64,000 bases of DNA from Bernardetiaceae bacterium (lineage in GTDB: Bacteria; Bacteroidota; Bacteroidia; Cytophagales; Thermoflexibacteraceae), in NCBI GenBank assembly GCA_025057115.1, contig JANWWZ010000007.1, forward strand, positions 60,862 through 124,861, read 5' to 3'. Every line of letters starts with the position of its first letter. Position 1 is the stretch's first letter. The translations under genes and the position numbers were made by a program. This document shows positions 1 through 8,626 of the stretch, one piece after another. A model generated the notes under the pieces. That model saw only the letters and a list, made by a program, of their open reading frames with translations, did no database searches and was not told the origin of the DNA.

Positions 1-1256
1 CCACCCACGAATGTGGAAGCAATTAATTGACTGCCCACATTGTTCAAAATGCTAATGAAAATGTCTGAACCTGCTGGGTAGTCTATTCCACCAATAGGCT
101 CATGCGGTACGCCGCCGTTAAAGGTGCGGTCAAACGCTCCTGCGGTAGTAGGAAAATTTGCCGAACTAGTAGTGCCAAAAATAATTAGCTGATTTTGTTT
201 ATTGACAATCATGCTATGGGGACTTTCGGCGCTGCTGCCTCCCAGATAAGTAGAAAAGAGCAAGTTGCGTCCGTCAGGGCTAAACTTTTGCACAGCTACA
301 TCTACCAATCCACCAAACTGAACTTGAAAAGCCCCCACAGTAACAGGGAAGTTTCTGCCGAAAATAGTTCCCCCCGTATAGGTATTGCCTTCAGCGTCAA
401 AGGTGGCGCAGTTGCCCCAATTGTCACTTAAAGAGCCAGAATAGGTAGAAAACACTAGTTGGGGGTCTATGATAAGTTCGTAGTCAGGGTTATATCCTTC
501 TGGAAAGTCAAATTGCAACGTATTTTCGTGCAATACGAAACGCGAGGGAACTTCCACTTCCTTGCCCTGAATGATTTGAAAGCAGTAAGGTTTATATTCG
601 ATGATGGTTTGAAGGGGAGTTGCAACCTTTAAATTGCCATTGGCTTGTAACTGGAGCAAGGTAGCTCCTTCGTATTGCATGGCAATTTGGCGAGGGTTTG
701 CATGAGGCGTTACTGCAAACTCGTACTTTAAAGCGGTGTTATGAGTAAACACGCGCAAGTGTATTCCTGGATAAATCGATTGGTAGCGCACTTCGGCATA
801 GGAGCGCACTTCCTTAGCCCATCGTTCTTCTTGGGAGCCTATGAAATAGTGTTGGAGAGTGGAACTAGGTAGCAAGCCATGCAAATGCACTTGGGGATTT
901 GCTCCTATGAAATGTACCCTTACGCCATGGGCGTCAATTAACTTGCCTTGCCGATGGGATGAGGATGCTTCCACTCTAGTAGCCTCAACTGAACGGTTGG
1001 GCAATTCCCTGCCGTGTTTAAGTTCATAAAGCCGCCATTGATCGTAGAAAGCCCAATGCAGCCCATCTTTGAGCAGGAAGAAAAATCCAGCGGGAATTTC
1101 CGCTCTATACTGCACTATTTCTTCCCATTGTCCTTTGTTTTCTGTGAACCAGTAGGCGTGCTCAGAGGCTTGCAGCCTTTTGCCAAACCCTTCTCCTGCC
1201 TGCAATGATGCTGTAATACACCAACTGGCTGCTAAGGCAACATATAACTTTTTCAT
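1..1256 (-). CDS. SBBP-repeat (DUF7948-type) surface protein, C-terminus cut by window edge
   Basis: This frame is not in the ORF track because it runs off the left edge; I translated it by hand from the ATG at 1256. The first 418 residues are visible. A signal peptide (MKKLYVALAASWCITASLQA) is followed by a DUF7948-like region (HAYWFTENKGQWEE, then AEVRYQSIYPGIHLRVF, and LIIDPQLVFSTYSG). After that come SBBP beta-propeller repeats such as FSTYLGG and NFPTTAGAFDRTF. In Bacteroidota, proteins of this build are long secreted or surface proteins, usually with a C-terminal type IX secretion signal; that end is outside the window. The function is unknown, with adhesion or surface structure the usual guess. 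It is the last visible gene of a minus-strand run and starts 9 bp after the exchanger gene. Confidence 0.85.
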   Translation of the reverse strand, partial: MKKLYVALAASWCITASLQAGEGFGKRLQASEHAYWFTENKGQWEEIVQYRAEIPAGFFFLLKDGLHWAFYDQWRLYELKHGRELPNRSVEATRVEASSSHRQGKLIDAHGVRVHFIGANPQVHLHGLLPSSTLQHYFIGSQEERWAKEVRSYAEVRYQSIYPGIHLRVFTHNTALKYEFAVTPHANPRQIAMQYEGATLLQLQANGNLKVATPLQTIIEYKPYCFQIIQGKEVEVPSRFVLHENTLQFDFPEGYNPDYELIIDPQLVFSTYSGSLSDNWGNCATFDAEGNTYTGGTIFGRNFPVTVGAFQVQFGGLVDVAVQKFSPDGRNLLFSTYLGGSSAESPHSMIVNKQNQLIIFGTTSSANFPTTAGAFDRTFNGGVPHEPIGGIDYPAGSDIFISILNNVGSQLIASTFVG

Positions 1257-1265
1257 TGTTGAAGT

Positions 1266-2216
1266 TTACTGCTGATAAATTAGCAATGATATGTAAATTA
1301 GATATACAACAAAGAGCGCGATACCTTCCCAGCGGTCGATTTGCCTGCCTTTACCAGTGAACAAAAACACAAATAAAGCAATAGCTGTGGCTATGTTTAT
1401 GAATAATTCTGTATGCATGGAAGGATTAAAGGGAAGCGGAGTAACAACGGCATTTACTCCTAAAATTAAAAAAATGTTAATAATATTAGAGCCAACGACG
1501 TTGCCAATGGCAATATCAGAATTTTTTTTGTAGGCAGCTACGGTAGAAGTAGCTAACTCAGGTAGGGAGGTACCTGCTGAAATAATAGTAAGTCCGATTA
1601 CTGCTTCGCTTACTTGAAAAGCCCTTGCCATGGCTACCCCTCCTTCCACAATCCAATTGCCTCCTACCATCAGCCCTACAATTCCTAACATGATGTAGGC
1701 AATTGATTTGTACAAGGGCATTACTGGAATAGGTTCTCCTATCGCTCTTTCATTTTTTGCTACGTCGCTAACATAATACATAAAAATGCAGAAAAAACAC
1801 AACAAGATTAGCCCATCGGAGCGAGAAATAACGGGCTTTTCGGCATTGCCGAAAAATACGTCATCTGCTACAAACCATATTACTAAGGCAGCAAGCACAT
1901 TCAAGGGAATTTCTTTCCACACTGTATTTCGCTTAACCTTGATAGGGTACATTGCTGCTGAAAGCCCTAGAATAACCATGGCATTAAAAATATTACTTCC
2001 TAAGGCATTGCCCACCGCCATATCTGTAGCCCCTCGAATGCCAGCGGTTAAGTTAACGATCATTTCAGGGGCGGAAGTACCTAAAGCCACCACCGTAAGC
2101 CCGATGACAATGTCTCGCACATTAAGCCTTTTAGCAAGTGAAGAAGCTCCATCTACCAACCAGCTAGCTCCCAAAATGAGCAAAAAAATACCTATTACAA
2201 ATAATACGTACATCAT
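1266..2216 (-). CDS. Na+/Ca2+ exchanger family antiporter (YrbG type)
   Basis: Inner-membrane cation exchanger of the CaCA superfamily. Two homologous halves are visible, each with the alpha-repeat signature: VVALGTSAPEMIVNLTAGIRG with VGNALGSNIFNAMVILG in the first half, and IISAGTSLPELATSTVAAYK with IGNVVGSNIINIFLILG in the second. About ten hydrophobic segments span the protein. The track ORF begins 23 residues earlier, but homologues begin directly with the first membrane helix, so I chose the ATG at 2216 (MMYVLFVIGIFLLILGASWLVDGA), giving 316 residues. It probably exports Ca2+ in exchange for Na+; the ion preference cannot be read from sequence. It lies downstream of the oxygenase gene in the same orientation. 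Confidence 0.92.
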   Translation of the reverse strand: MMYVLFVIGIFLLILGASWLVDGASSLAKRLNVRDIVIGLTVVALGTSAPEMIVNLTAGIRGATDMAVGNALGSNIFNAMVILGLSAAMYPIKVKRNTVWKEIPLNVLAALVIWFVADDVFFGNAEKPVISRSDGLILLCFFCIFMYYVSDVAKNERAIGEPIPVMPLYKSIAYIMLGIVGLMVGGNWIVEGGVAMARAFQVSEAVIGLTIISAGTSLPELATSTVAAYKKNSDIAIGNVVGSNIINIFLILGVNAVVTPLPFNPSMHTELFINIATAIALFVFLFTGKGRQIDRWEGIALFVVYLIYISLLIYQQ

Positions 2217-2298
2217 ACTTTTGGCGTAATATACAAAGCTAATATAATAGCTTAGTTGTTTATTTTCTTGCAAACTTCCCATCAAGATATCACGCCCT

Positions 2299-3399
2299 TT
2301 AAGTGATTTGCTCCGGAATTGGATACGATAATTTGCCGTAGAGGCGTTGCAGCAACAGCTGAAAGTTTTTGGCAGTCATCTTGCCATTGCTGTTGAATCG
2401 CTTTCCCAATCGATAGAGCCGAAAGATAGAAAAAGGCAAAGTGGCAGGAGGTAAATTTAACAAATTGGAAATGTGTTCACCCAGCAGAAAGCGCATCAGC
2501 GAAGGCACGAAGCCAGGTACCTGCATGAATGACCAGCGTTGTGGATGAGAAGAAATACTATCAATAAGTGCTTTAGCAAGTGCTCTGCCTTCAGGAGAAG
2601 AACGGAATTGGCGTTGAGCAATTGTCTTTTCTAAACAGGCAGCGGCGCGCATATCTGTTGGCAACCATTGTGGGAAAATGCCCAAAAAATAACCCACTAG
2701 GTTCCACAAATGTAAAAAGCCATGTGCTTCTTTCCACTCCACGGGCAAGCCTATTTTGCGCAATCCTTGTAAAGTGATAAAGGAGAAGGCTAAGTTAGTA
2801 CCTGCCATATCTTCTTGATTGACGGGCAAGCCCCAAGCTTGGACGTTCCATTTGCTTGAGCGGCTCAAATGATAGCGCACCACGGCATGCATCAACCGAA
2901 CAGCAACAATTTGACGCAAGGGTTGCGGTAGGATGGCACCCGAGCAATCAAAGGCATTAGCTTGGTGGACAGAAAGCACAAAACGCGCCGTCTCTGCAAG
3001 CCGACGGCGGGTATCTGTCATAATTCGCCTTGAGCGGCAAAGTACTTTTGCTCCGTTAGCGGCTGCGTAGCAATACGGCAATGACAAAAAGCCCAACAGC
3101 AACATAATTTCTTCCACATGGCGGTGAAAGAAATTTTGACCTGTTTTGATCAGCTCAGCATCAGCCCAATCAGGTAATTTTTTGTAGAGGGACCAGAAAA
3201 AATGTTTAGGTTGAAGTTCCTCAGGAATAGGAGAAGCGCTTTCCTCCGCCCATCGATGCAATGCAGCTAACCCTAGGGAAAAATTATTTTTTACCAAGCA
3301 GCTCACCAAATCATCTCCTGGAGGGTCTCCTACCTGGCGAGCAGCGGCAAGCTGCCTATCAATTGCTTGAAAATCAGCCAAGTCTTTTAGCGTTAGCAC
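2299..3399 (-). CDS. Oxygenase MpaB / DUF2236 family protein
   Basis: Matches the DUF2236 family (ER-bound oxygenase MpaB and rubber oxygenase Lcp catalytic domain), haem b-dependent in characterised members. Family features seen are the RLMHAVVRYHL segment, whose histidine is in the region expected for haem ligation or catalysis, NQEDMAGTNLAFSFITLQGLRKIGLP, and a mostly helical protein. There is no signal peptide. The track start is TTG at 3426; there is no ATG near the N-terminus, and a GTG at 3399 gives MLTLKDLADFQAID, which I prefer. The gene begins within about 30 bp of the MORN-protein stop, so the two are probably cotranscribed. The substrate is unknown; assignment to the family rather than to a reaction is secure. 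Confidence 0.8.
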   Translation of the reverse strand: MLTLKDLADFQAIDRQLAAARQVGDPPGDDLVSCLVKNNFSLGLAALHRWAEESASPIPEELQPKHFFWSLYKKLPDWADAELIKTGQNFFHRHVEEIMLLLGFLSLPYCYAAANGAKVLCRSRRIMTDTRRRLAETARFVLSVHQANAFDCSGAILPQPLRQIVAVRLMHAVVRYHLSRSSKWNVQAWGLPVNQEDMAGTNLAFSFITLQGLRKIGLPVEWKEAHGFLHLWNLVGYFLGIFPQWLPTDMRAAACLEKTIAQRQFRSSPEGRALAKALIDSISSHPQRWSFMQVPGFVPSLMRFLLGEHISNLLNLPPATLPFSIFRLYRLGKRFNSNGKMTAKNFQLLLQRLYGKLSYPIPEQIT

Positions 3400-3430
3400 G
3401 CCATAGTAACATATGGTGCAAAGCAATTGT

Positions 3431-4897
3431 TTACTTCTTGGTTGAAATGGGGGTTACAGCTACGAGGTTGCCTTTGCGCCATGTTTCTACGCATTGCAGT
3501 TTGCCGTTTTCGTCATAGTACTGCCATTTTCCTACTTTCATCTCGCCTAGTTGTTTGCCATAGGAAGCCATTTTGCCATTAGGGTGGTAATTTTTGACCT
3601 CGCCGTTAATTTTTCCGTGTTTGTACAGCTGTTCTGAGGCAATGCGCCCATTGGGATGATAATATTTTTGCCATCCTTGCATTACTCCTTGTACAAAAAA
3701 TTCTTCAGCAGCTATTTTTCCATTGCTGTGCCAAGAAATTCGCTCTCCTTCAATGCGATGGTTTACGTACTTTTCCTTCCGCTGCAACTGACCATTTTCA
3801 TGATAATATTCCCAAGTGCCTACGGGTTTATTCTCTACATATTCTTGCACAGCTTTTAGATTGCCGTTTTGGTAGTAAGTTCGGATTTTGCGATCTTGTT
3901 CATTGTTGTGATAAACAATGCGTTCTTTAAGCTTGCCATTTTCGTAGTAATACTCATTAGCGCCGTTGAGCTTGCCGCGGTGGTAGTTCAAAACGCTTTT
4001 TAGCATGCCATTTTCGTAATAGCTTTTTACTGTGCCGTGCAAGACTGCATTGATAATAGCCATAGGAGGCGAGTTGACATTTTCTAGCACGCCTTTTTGC
4101 TTCATCAGCACGCGTCCTTCTATCACTTTCCTGCCGTTAGGACTAAACTTCTTGAAGACGCTATAGCGCTCATTGTCCCGTACAATTTCAGTTTGTAGTT
4201 GACCATTGTAGAAATAGGTGCGAATGGTATCGGCAGAAAGCTGACCGTTGACGTAGTAAACTTCGCTTTGAGGATTGCCGTTGTCGTAAAAGGTAGTAAG
4301 TTTGCCATGCTGCACATGCCGATGATAATGAGCAATTTCTTTGGGATTGCCATTTTCGTAATATTCAATCACGGGACCGTGCAGCGAATCGCGGTCGAAA
4401 ACAGCTTTGGATTTCACCTTGCCGCTGGGAAAGTAGGTGTAAAACGTATCTTGCAGGGCATCATCAACGAACTTTCCGCGTTGCAGGATGCGTCCTTGTA
4501 AGTCATAGACAATTAACTCACCTTCTCGCTTGTCATTTTTACAAACATATTCCAATTTTTTTTGACCTGTTGGATAGTATTCTGTAAAAATTCCCTCTCT
4601 TTTGCCATTGACAAATGTTCCCTTTGCCTCCAACTGACCAGTTTCGTAGTAGCGCAGATAGGTGCCGCTCATGGCGCCTTCTTCAAATTCTCCCTTAGTC
4701 TTTAAGCTGCCGCTTTTGTAATAACTGGCATAGGGACCATGCATAATTTCCCTGCCGTTTTCCACTTTTACGAAGTACTCTTCCTTAACGGCAGGGTCGA
4801 TGGAATCAAAGTGAGTAATAATTTTCTTTAAACTCTGTCCGCAAGCCCATTGCGTCAGTAGCGCTCCTATAAGTGGCGCTAAAATGATTTTCTTCAT
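3431..4897 (-). CDS. MORN / YwqK-type repeat protein, exported
   Basis: Residues 1-20 form a signal peptide (MKKIILAPLIGALLTQWACG) with a cysteine at the likely cleavage site; the lipobox is imperfect, so lipidation is uncertain. The rest is about 17 copies of a roughly 23-residue repeat with the core Y-x-N/S/T-G-x-L/K, for example YYENGKL, YYHENGQL, HPNGRI and YYDENGKL, typical of the YwqK/MORN_2 family. In Bacteroidota such proteins are numerous and mostly uncharacterised; the repeats build a long beta-sheet. There is no enzymatic domain. It starts 20 bp after the lysozyme-like gene stop and is followed closely by the oxygenase gene, suggesting one minus-strand transcript. The function is unknown. 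Confidence 0.85.
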   Translation of the reverse strand: MKKIILAPLIGALLTQWACGQSLKKIITHFDSIDPAVKEEYFVKVENGREIMHGPYASYYKSGSLKTKGEFEEGAMSGTYLRYYETGQLEAKGTFVNGKREGIFTEYYPTGQKKLEYVCKNDKREGELIVYDLQGRILQRGKFVDDALQDTFYTYFPSGKVKSKAVFDRDSLHGPVIEYYENGNPKEIAHYHRHVQHGKLTTFYDNGNPQSEVYYVNGQLSADTIRTYFYNGQLQTEIVRDNERYSVFKKFSPNGRKVIEGRVLMKQKGVLENVNSPPMAIINAVLHGTVKSYYENGMLKSVLNYHRGKLNGANEYYYENGKLKERIVYHNNEQDRKIRTYYQNGNLKAVQEYVENKPVGTWEYYHENGQLQRKEKYVNHRIEGERISWHSNGKIAAEEFFVQGVMQGWQKYYHPNGRIASEQLYKHGKINGEVKNYHPNGKMASYGKQLGEMKVGKWQYYDENGKLQCVETWRKGNLVAVTPISTKK

Positions 4898-4917
4898 ACC
4901 AATTGCGTTATAAAACT

Positions 4918-5703
4918 CTAAGGGGTATCGAGAGAATGCATACTCAGCAAACTTTGATCACCCAAGATAAGCATGTAGTAAAGGCCATTTCCTACGTAGT
5001 AAGGGTCGTAGGTCAGTGGAGGGCTGTTGAATGGATAGAGCCTGCCTGTATTGTGAAAATGAAACGCATGGTAGTATGCCTTTCGAGCCAATAAATGCCC
5101 GTAGTTGTTCTTTACCCACACCATGCCATAAAACAAACTGTTATCTCCGTACAGTTCCTCAATCTTAATGCCAAGACGCAAGGCATGATACCCCATAATT
5201 TGCAACGGTCCCCAAGAAGTTGCCATTTCTTTGAGTTCTCGAAGGCTTTTGCCTTCTAAGTCATTTTGACAAATGCCGTTGTAAGCAGGTAGTTTACCCT
5301 GCTGTACAGCTATGAGTTTTCTTAAAACTTCTGGTTCAAATCGGCTGGCGGCTGGCAAATTTCCAGAGCATTCTAACAATATTAAGGCTTTAATATAATT
5401 GGCAGGTAGATCCATCATCGCTGCTAACTTATCTACCTGTTCGCCGTAGTTTATATTAACCTTACGCACTGCCCATTCTGCTTGCCAACGAGTCAAGTTG
5501 GAGTAAAGCACCATTTTTGTCACTTCTTCATCATCAGTTGTTCTTGCAGTGTTTTTAGGAGAACTTGTCAGGGGTTTGGAAAGAACAAAACTCCAATACA
5601 AAGCTGCAGCAATACCTAAACAAACAATCGCAACAAGAAGGCTCAACACAACTTTCAAAGCACTTGTAGAGAAAGCGACGTTTTTAGAAGCAGTCTGTAT
5701 CAT
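4918..5703 (-). CDS. Membrane-anchored lysozyme-like protein
   Basis: An N-terminal transmembrane helix (about residues 18-42, VVLSLLVAIVCLGIAAALYWSFVL) precedes an extracytoplasmic domain. The domain carries LILLECSGN, with a glutamate placed as in lysozyme-like muramidases and lytic transglycosylases, followed by ASRFEPEVLRKL and SWGPLQIMGYHALRLGI. The SWGxxQIMG motif is typical of N-acetylmuramidase/SLT-like folds. I infer cleavage or binding of peptidoglycan glycan strands at the periplasmic face. The C-terminus ends with a YHAFHFHNTGRLYPFNSPP segment that I do not recognise. The gene is divergent from ruvB with 57 bp between the starts and heads the minus-strand run that continues with the MORN protein. 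Confidence 0.7.
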   Translation of the reverse strand: MIQTASKNVAFSTSALKVVLSLLVAIVCLGIAAALYWSFVLSKPLTSSPKNTARTTDDEEVTKMVLYSNLTRWQAEWAVRKVNINYGEQVDKLAAMMDLPANYIKALILLECSGNLPAASRFEPEVLRKLIAVQQGKLPAYNGICQNDLEGKSLRELKEMATSWGPLQIMGYHALRLGIKIEELYGDNSLFYGMVWVKNNYGHLLARKAYYHAFHFHNTGRLYPFNSPPLTYDPYYVGNGLYYMLILGDQSLLSMHSLDTP

Positions 5704-5736
5704 ACCTACCTAATGTATTTTCAATGGGTTAATTCC

Positions 5737-5744
5737 TAATTTTG
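5737..5744 (+). promoter_or_regulatory. Candidate -7 element for ruvB
   Basis: TAATTTTG matches the Bacteroidota -7 consensus TAnnTTTG and sits 16 nt before the ruvB ATG. No clear -33 TTG is seen at the usual distance, so support is partial. Confidence 0.4.
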
Positions 5745-5760
5745 GGAAAACATTCCAGCT

Positions 5761-6789
5761 ATGCGCAAAGATTTTTTTACCGGTCAGCCTAGTCAAGATC
5801 CAGAGGAGAGAGAAATAGAACGAGCCTTGCGCCCACTGAGGTTTAGTGATTTTACAGGTCAGCAAAAAATAGTGGAAAACCTGAAAGTTTTCGTGCAAGC
5901 TGCCAAAATGCGCGGAGAAGCTTTAGATCATGTCTTGTTGCACGGACCGCCTGGGCTGGGCAAAACTACCCTTTCCCTCATCATTGCCAATGAACTGGGC
6001 AGCAATATCAAAATTACTTCTGGACCTGCTCTAGAAAAACCCAGCGACCTGGCTGGGCTATTGACCAACTTGGAAAAAGGCGACGTTTTATTTATAGATG
6101 AAATCCACCGACTTAACCCCGTAGTGGAAGAGTATCTCTATGCAGCTATGGAAGATTATAAAATCGACATTATTCTAGATGCTGGACCCTCAGCTCGTTC
6201 CATACAAATTGGACTAAATCCCTTCACGCTTATTGGCGCCACTACGCGGGCTGGATTGCTGACCGCTCCCCTACGAGCCAGGTTTGGTATTAACGCCCGA
6301 TTGGAGTACTATCATGCGGAATTGCTTACATTGATTGTTAAGCGTTCAGCTCACATTCTGCAAACTCCCATAGAGGAACAGGCGGCTTACGAAATTGCTC
6401 GGCGCAGCCGAGGAACTCCTCGCATAGCCAACAACCTCCTACGGCGCACTCGCGATTTTGCACAAGTGAAAGGACAAGGAAAAATCACCTTGGAAATCGC
6501 TCAAATGGCACTGGCTGCTTTAGACGTGGACGAAAACGGACTGGATGAAATGGACAACCGCATTTTGCTGACCATTATAGAAAAATTCAAAGGAGGACCC
6601 GTAGGGCTCTCCACCATTGCCACTGCTTGTGGTGAAGAAGCAGAAACCATCGAAGAAGTATATGAACCGTTTTTAATTCAAGAGGGGTATATTAAACGAA
6701 CTGCAAGAGGCAGGGAAGCAACACCACTAGCTTATAAACACCTCAAAATCAATCCGCCTACTCAAATGGGAAAATTGTTTACAGAGTAG
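5761..6789 (+). CDS. ruvB: Holliday junction branch migration ATPase RuvB
   Basis: RuvB is the hexameric AAA+ motor that drives RuvA-bound Holliday junctions during recombinational repair. The 342-residue length is standard. Visible are the N-terminal [19 protein letters not shown], Walker [11 protein letters not shown], Walker [10 protein letters not shown], sensor GATTRAG with the LRARFG arginine region, and the C-terminal winged helix ([40 protein letters not shown]). No ruvA or ruvC is adjacent, which is usual in this phylum. It is convergent with the response regulator, with only 5 bp between the stops. Confidence 0.98.
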   Translation: MRKDFFTGQPSQDPEEREIERALRPLRFSDFTGQQKIVENLKVFVQAAKMRGEALDHVLLHGPPGLGKTTLSLIIANELGSNIKITSGPALEKPSDLAGLLTNLEKGDVLFIDEIHRLNPVVEEYLYAAMEDYKIDIILDAGPSARSIQIGLNPFTLIGATTRAGLLTAPLRARFGINARLEYYHAELLTLIVKRSAHILQTPIEEQAAYEIARRSRGTPRIANNLLRRTRDFAQVKGQGKITLEIAQMALAALDVDENGLDEMDNRILLTIIEKFKGGPVGLSTIATACGEEAETIEEVYEPFLIQEGYIKRTARGREATPLAYKHLKINPPTQMGKLFTE

Positions 6790-6794
6790 CAATT

Positions 6795-7220
6795 TCAAGA
6801 AATGTTATTTGACAATTTATCAAGCTGCTCTTTTACTTTCTTGAGAGCTTCGTCCGTAAGAGGTTTGGTAATGAAGGTGATGACGTACTTTTCTTTGATG
6901 ATCCGTTCAATATCGCGTTTGTTGTCAGAGCTGGAGAGTACTGCAATTTTGCATTTTTCCTTGACAAATTCGGGGAAGAAATTGAATTCAAACAGAAAGC
7001 TAAATCCATCCACTACTGGCATGTTAATATCCAAAAAAATCAAGTCTGGCAGCAGTTCGGGATTATTTTGGGCGCGTTGTAGATATTCTAGAGCATCTTT
7101 GCCTGAGGTCTTCACTTCCACCTTGGGGGCAAACTTAGTTATCTCAATGATGCGCTTGCTGATGAAGTTATCAGTGTCGTTATCATCAACAAGCATCACC
7201 AGATTGATTTTGTAGCTCAT
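6795..7220 (-). CDS. Single-domain response regulator (CheY-like)
   Basis: A stand-alone receiver domain of 141 residues. The acidic pocket is VDDND, the phosphoacceptor aspartate is D64 in LIFLDINMPVVDG, the switch serine lies in AVLSSSDN, and the conserved lysine is in FITKPL. The track ORF adds 32 residues upstream; the receiver family begins at MSYKINLVMLVDDND, so I chose the ATG at 7220. No output domain follows, so it probably works by phosphotransfer or protein contact. No kinase gene is adjacent; the nearest histidine kinase in the window is at 43 kb, and a link is not shown. It lies 83 bp after the ROK kinase gene on the same strand. Confidence 0.92.
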   Translation of the reverse strand: MSYKINLVMLVDDNDTDNFISKRIIEITKFAPKVEVKTSGKDALEYLQRAQNNPELLPDLIFLDINMPVVDGFSFLFEFNFFPEFVKEKCKIAVLSSSDNKRDIERIIKEKYVITFITKPLTDEALKKVKEQLDKLSNNIS

Positions 7221-7303
7221 AGTAGCTTGTAGTAACATTTCAACGGGTAATACAGAAGCAAATATAAGTTTTTCGCAATACTTAGCAGCAAAACTATTTT
7301 CCT

Positions 7304-8233
7304 TTATCTTGAGCAAGTGAGCATAGCAGCCCCAAAGACTCCAGCGCTATCGCCTAATTTGGGTCTCAGCAGTAGAATTTCAGGTTTATCGCAAAAAATG
7401 TGTTTTTTGGCTTCCGCTGCTGCCTCATGATAGAGTTCGTCGATATTACCAACACCCCCACCTAAAATAATTGCATCAGGATCTAAAATATTTACCACAT
7501 TGGCAATAGCTTTGCCAAAAAAGTGTATTAATCGTTCAATAGTAGCAATGGCATGTACATCGGTTTTGTCTTTGTAACGTCGGTAAATGGCTTTGAGCGT
7601 ATCTTGATTGCCACTTATTTGAGCATAGTACTTTTGAAGTGCCGTTCCAGAAATCACAGTTTCTACGCATCCTGTTTTGCCACAGTAACAAGCCCCACCG
7701 CTTGGGTCTAAGAAGTTATGTCCCCACTCCCCTGCAATGCCTTGTTTTCCATTGATTACAACCACCTGCCCTGAAGAGGAACTACACACTACCCCTCCTC
7801 CTACTCCTGTGCCCATAATAACGCCGAAAACAGTTTCAAAACGCTTCAATTTTTCAGGTACAATCCCCAACGTAGCTTCTGCTAGGGCAAAACAATTGGC
7901 ATCGTTGGCAAGGTAAACTGGGATTTGCAGCAAATTTTCCAGATCGCGGCGGAGAGGCTTGCCGTTTAAGCAGGTAGTATTGCTGTTGCGCATCAGCTGA
8001 GTGATGGGATTGAGACTTCCCGGAGTGCCGATGCCAATCTGTTTTGGACGTTGCCCCACTTGCTCAGCAAGCTGGTCGCATAACAAAGCAATGCGCTGCA
8101 AGATGTGTTCATATCCCTTATGGGCTTGTGTATCAATGCGAAGGCGGGCTATGATATCACTTGCACTAGCTGAGCGCAGTACAATGCCTTCTATTTTAGT
8201 ACCCCCTAAGTCGATTCCCCAAAGGTATGCCAT
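7304..8233 (-). CDS. ROK-family sugar kinase (glucokinase/fructokinase type)
   Basis: A cytoplasmic ROK protein of 309 residues. It shows the phosphate-binding loop GIDLGGTKIEG at the N-terminus, LANDANCFALAE with the catalytic aspartate, GTGVGGGVV, and the zinc-binding ROK signature EWGHNFLDPSGGACYCGKTGCVETVISG. There is no N-terminal HTH, so it is an enzyme rather than a NagC/XylR-type repressor. The likely reaction is ATP-dependent 6-phosphorylation of glucose, fructose or an N-acetylhexosamine; the sequence does not settle which. It starts with ATG at 8233 and is followed by the response regulator. Confidence 0.9.
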   Translation of the reverse strand: MAYLWGIDLGGTKIEGIVLRSASASDIIARLRIDTQAHKGYEHILQRIALLCDQLAEQVGQRPKQIGIGTPGSLNPITQLMRNSNTTCLNGKPLRRDLENLLQIPVYLANDANCFALAEATLGIVPEKLKRFETVFGVIMGTGVGGGVVCSSSSGQVVVINGKQGIAGEWGHNFLDPSGGACYCGKTGCVETVISGTALQKYYAQISGNQDTLKAIYRRYKDKTDVHAIATIERLIHFFGKAIANVVNILDPDAIILGGGVGNIDELYHEAAAEAKKHIFCDKPEILLLRPKLGDSAGVFGAAMLTCSR

Positions 8234-8626
8234 ACAGGTTTGAGAAAGTTTAACACCTTAAGCCCCTTGCACAAAGTGCCAATTATTACTCTGACGCTTA
8301 CGCACTACTGCTTGCCTTGCTTACTTGTTTCCATTGACCTTTTACAAGTTTCCTCCTCTCAATTTTCTTGCTAGTTTTCCATCTCTCTCCAACATAGGCT
8401 AATTCTGATATTTTTCCTCGTGGCATTTTTCTACTCCACTTGTTAAACTACACCTCATCTCATTCTTAAGCCAAAAGTTTGGCATTGCTGCCAAGTGGAT
8501 TGCCTTTAGGTAGTAGTTTCTCTACTTGTGCGCGTGTTACTAAATGGAGAAAAAAGGCTTTGCAGCATAACAAGCGCTTAGATAAAGGAAGTCGAGTAAC
8601 TTGGCGTCAAACACGCATGTGCTGAT
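8234..8626 (-). other. 393-bp gap between accC and the ROK kinase, possible decayed sequence
   Basis: No gene in the track. By hand I find a short basic minus-strand frame at 8298-8426 (42 codons, starting MPRGKISELAYVGERW), open about six codons further upstream. On the plus strand there is a short frame ending WRKKALQHNKRLDKGSRVTW. Neither is recognised. The base composition and broken frames suggest old decayed sequence rather than a functional gene. No terminator or RNA gene was seen. Confidence 0.3.

Noticed and set aside
1786-2229. 147-codon plus ORF
   Set aside because: Antisense shadow of the Na+/Ca2+ exchanger, which has both alpha-repeat motifs.
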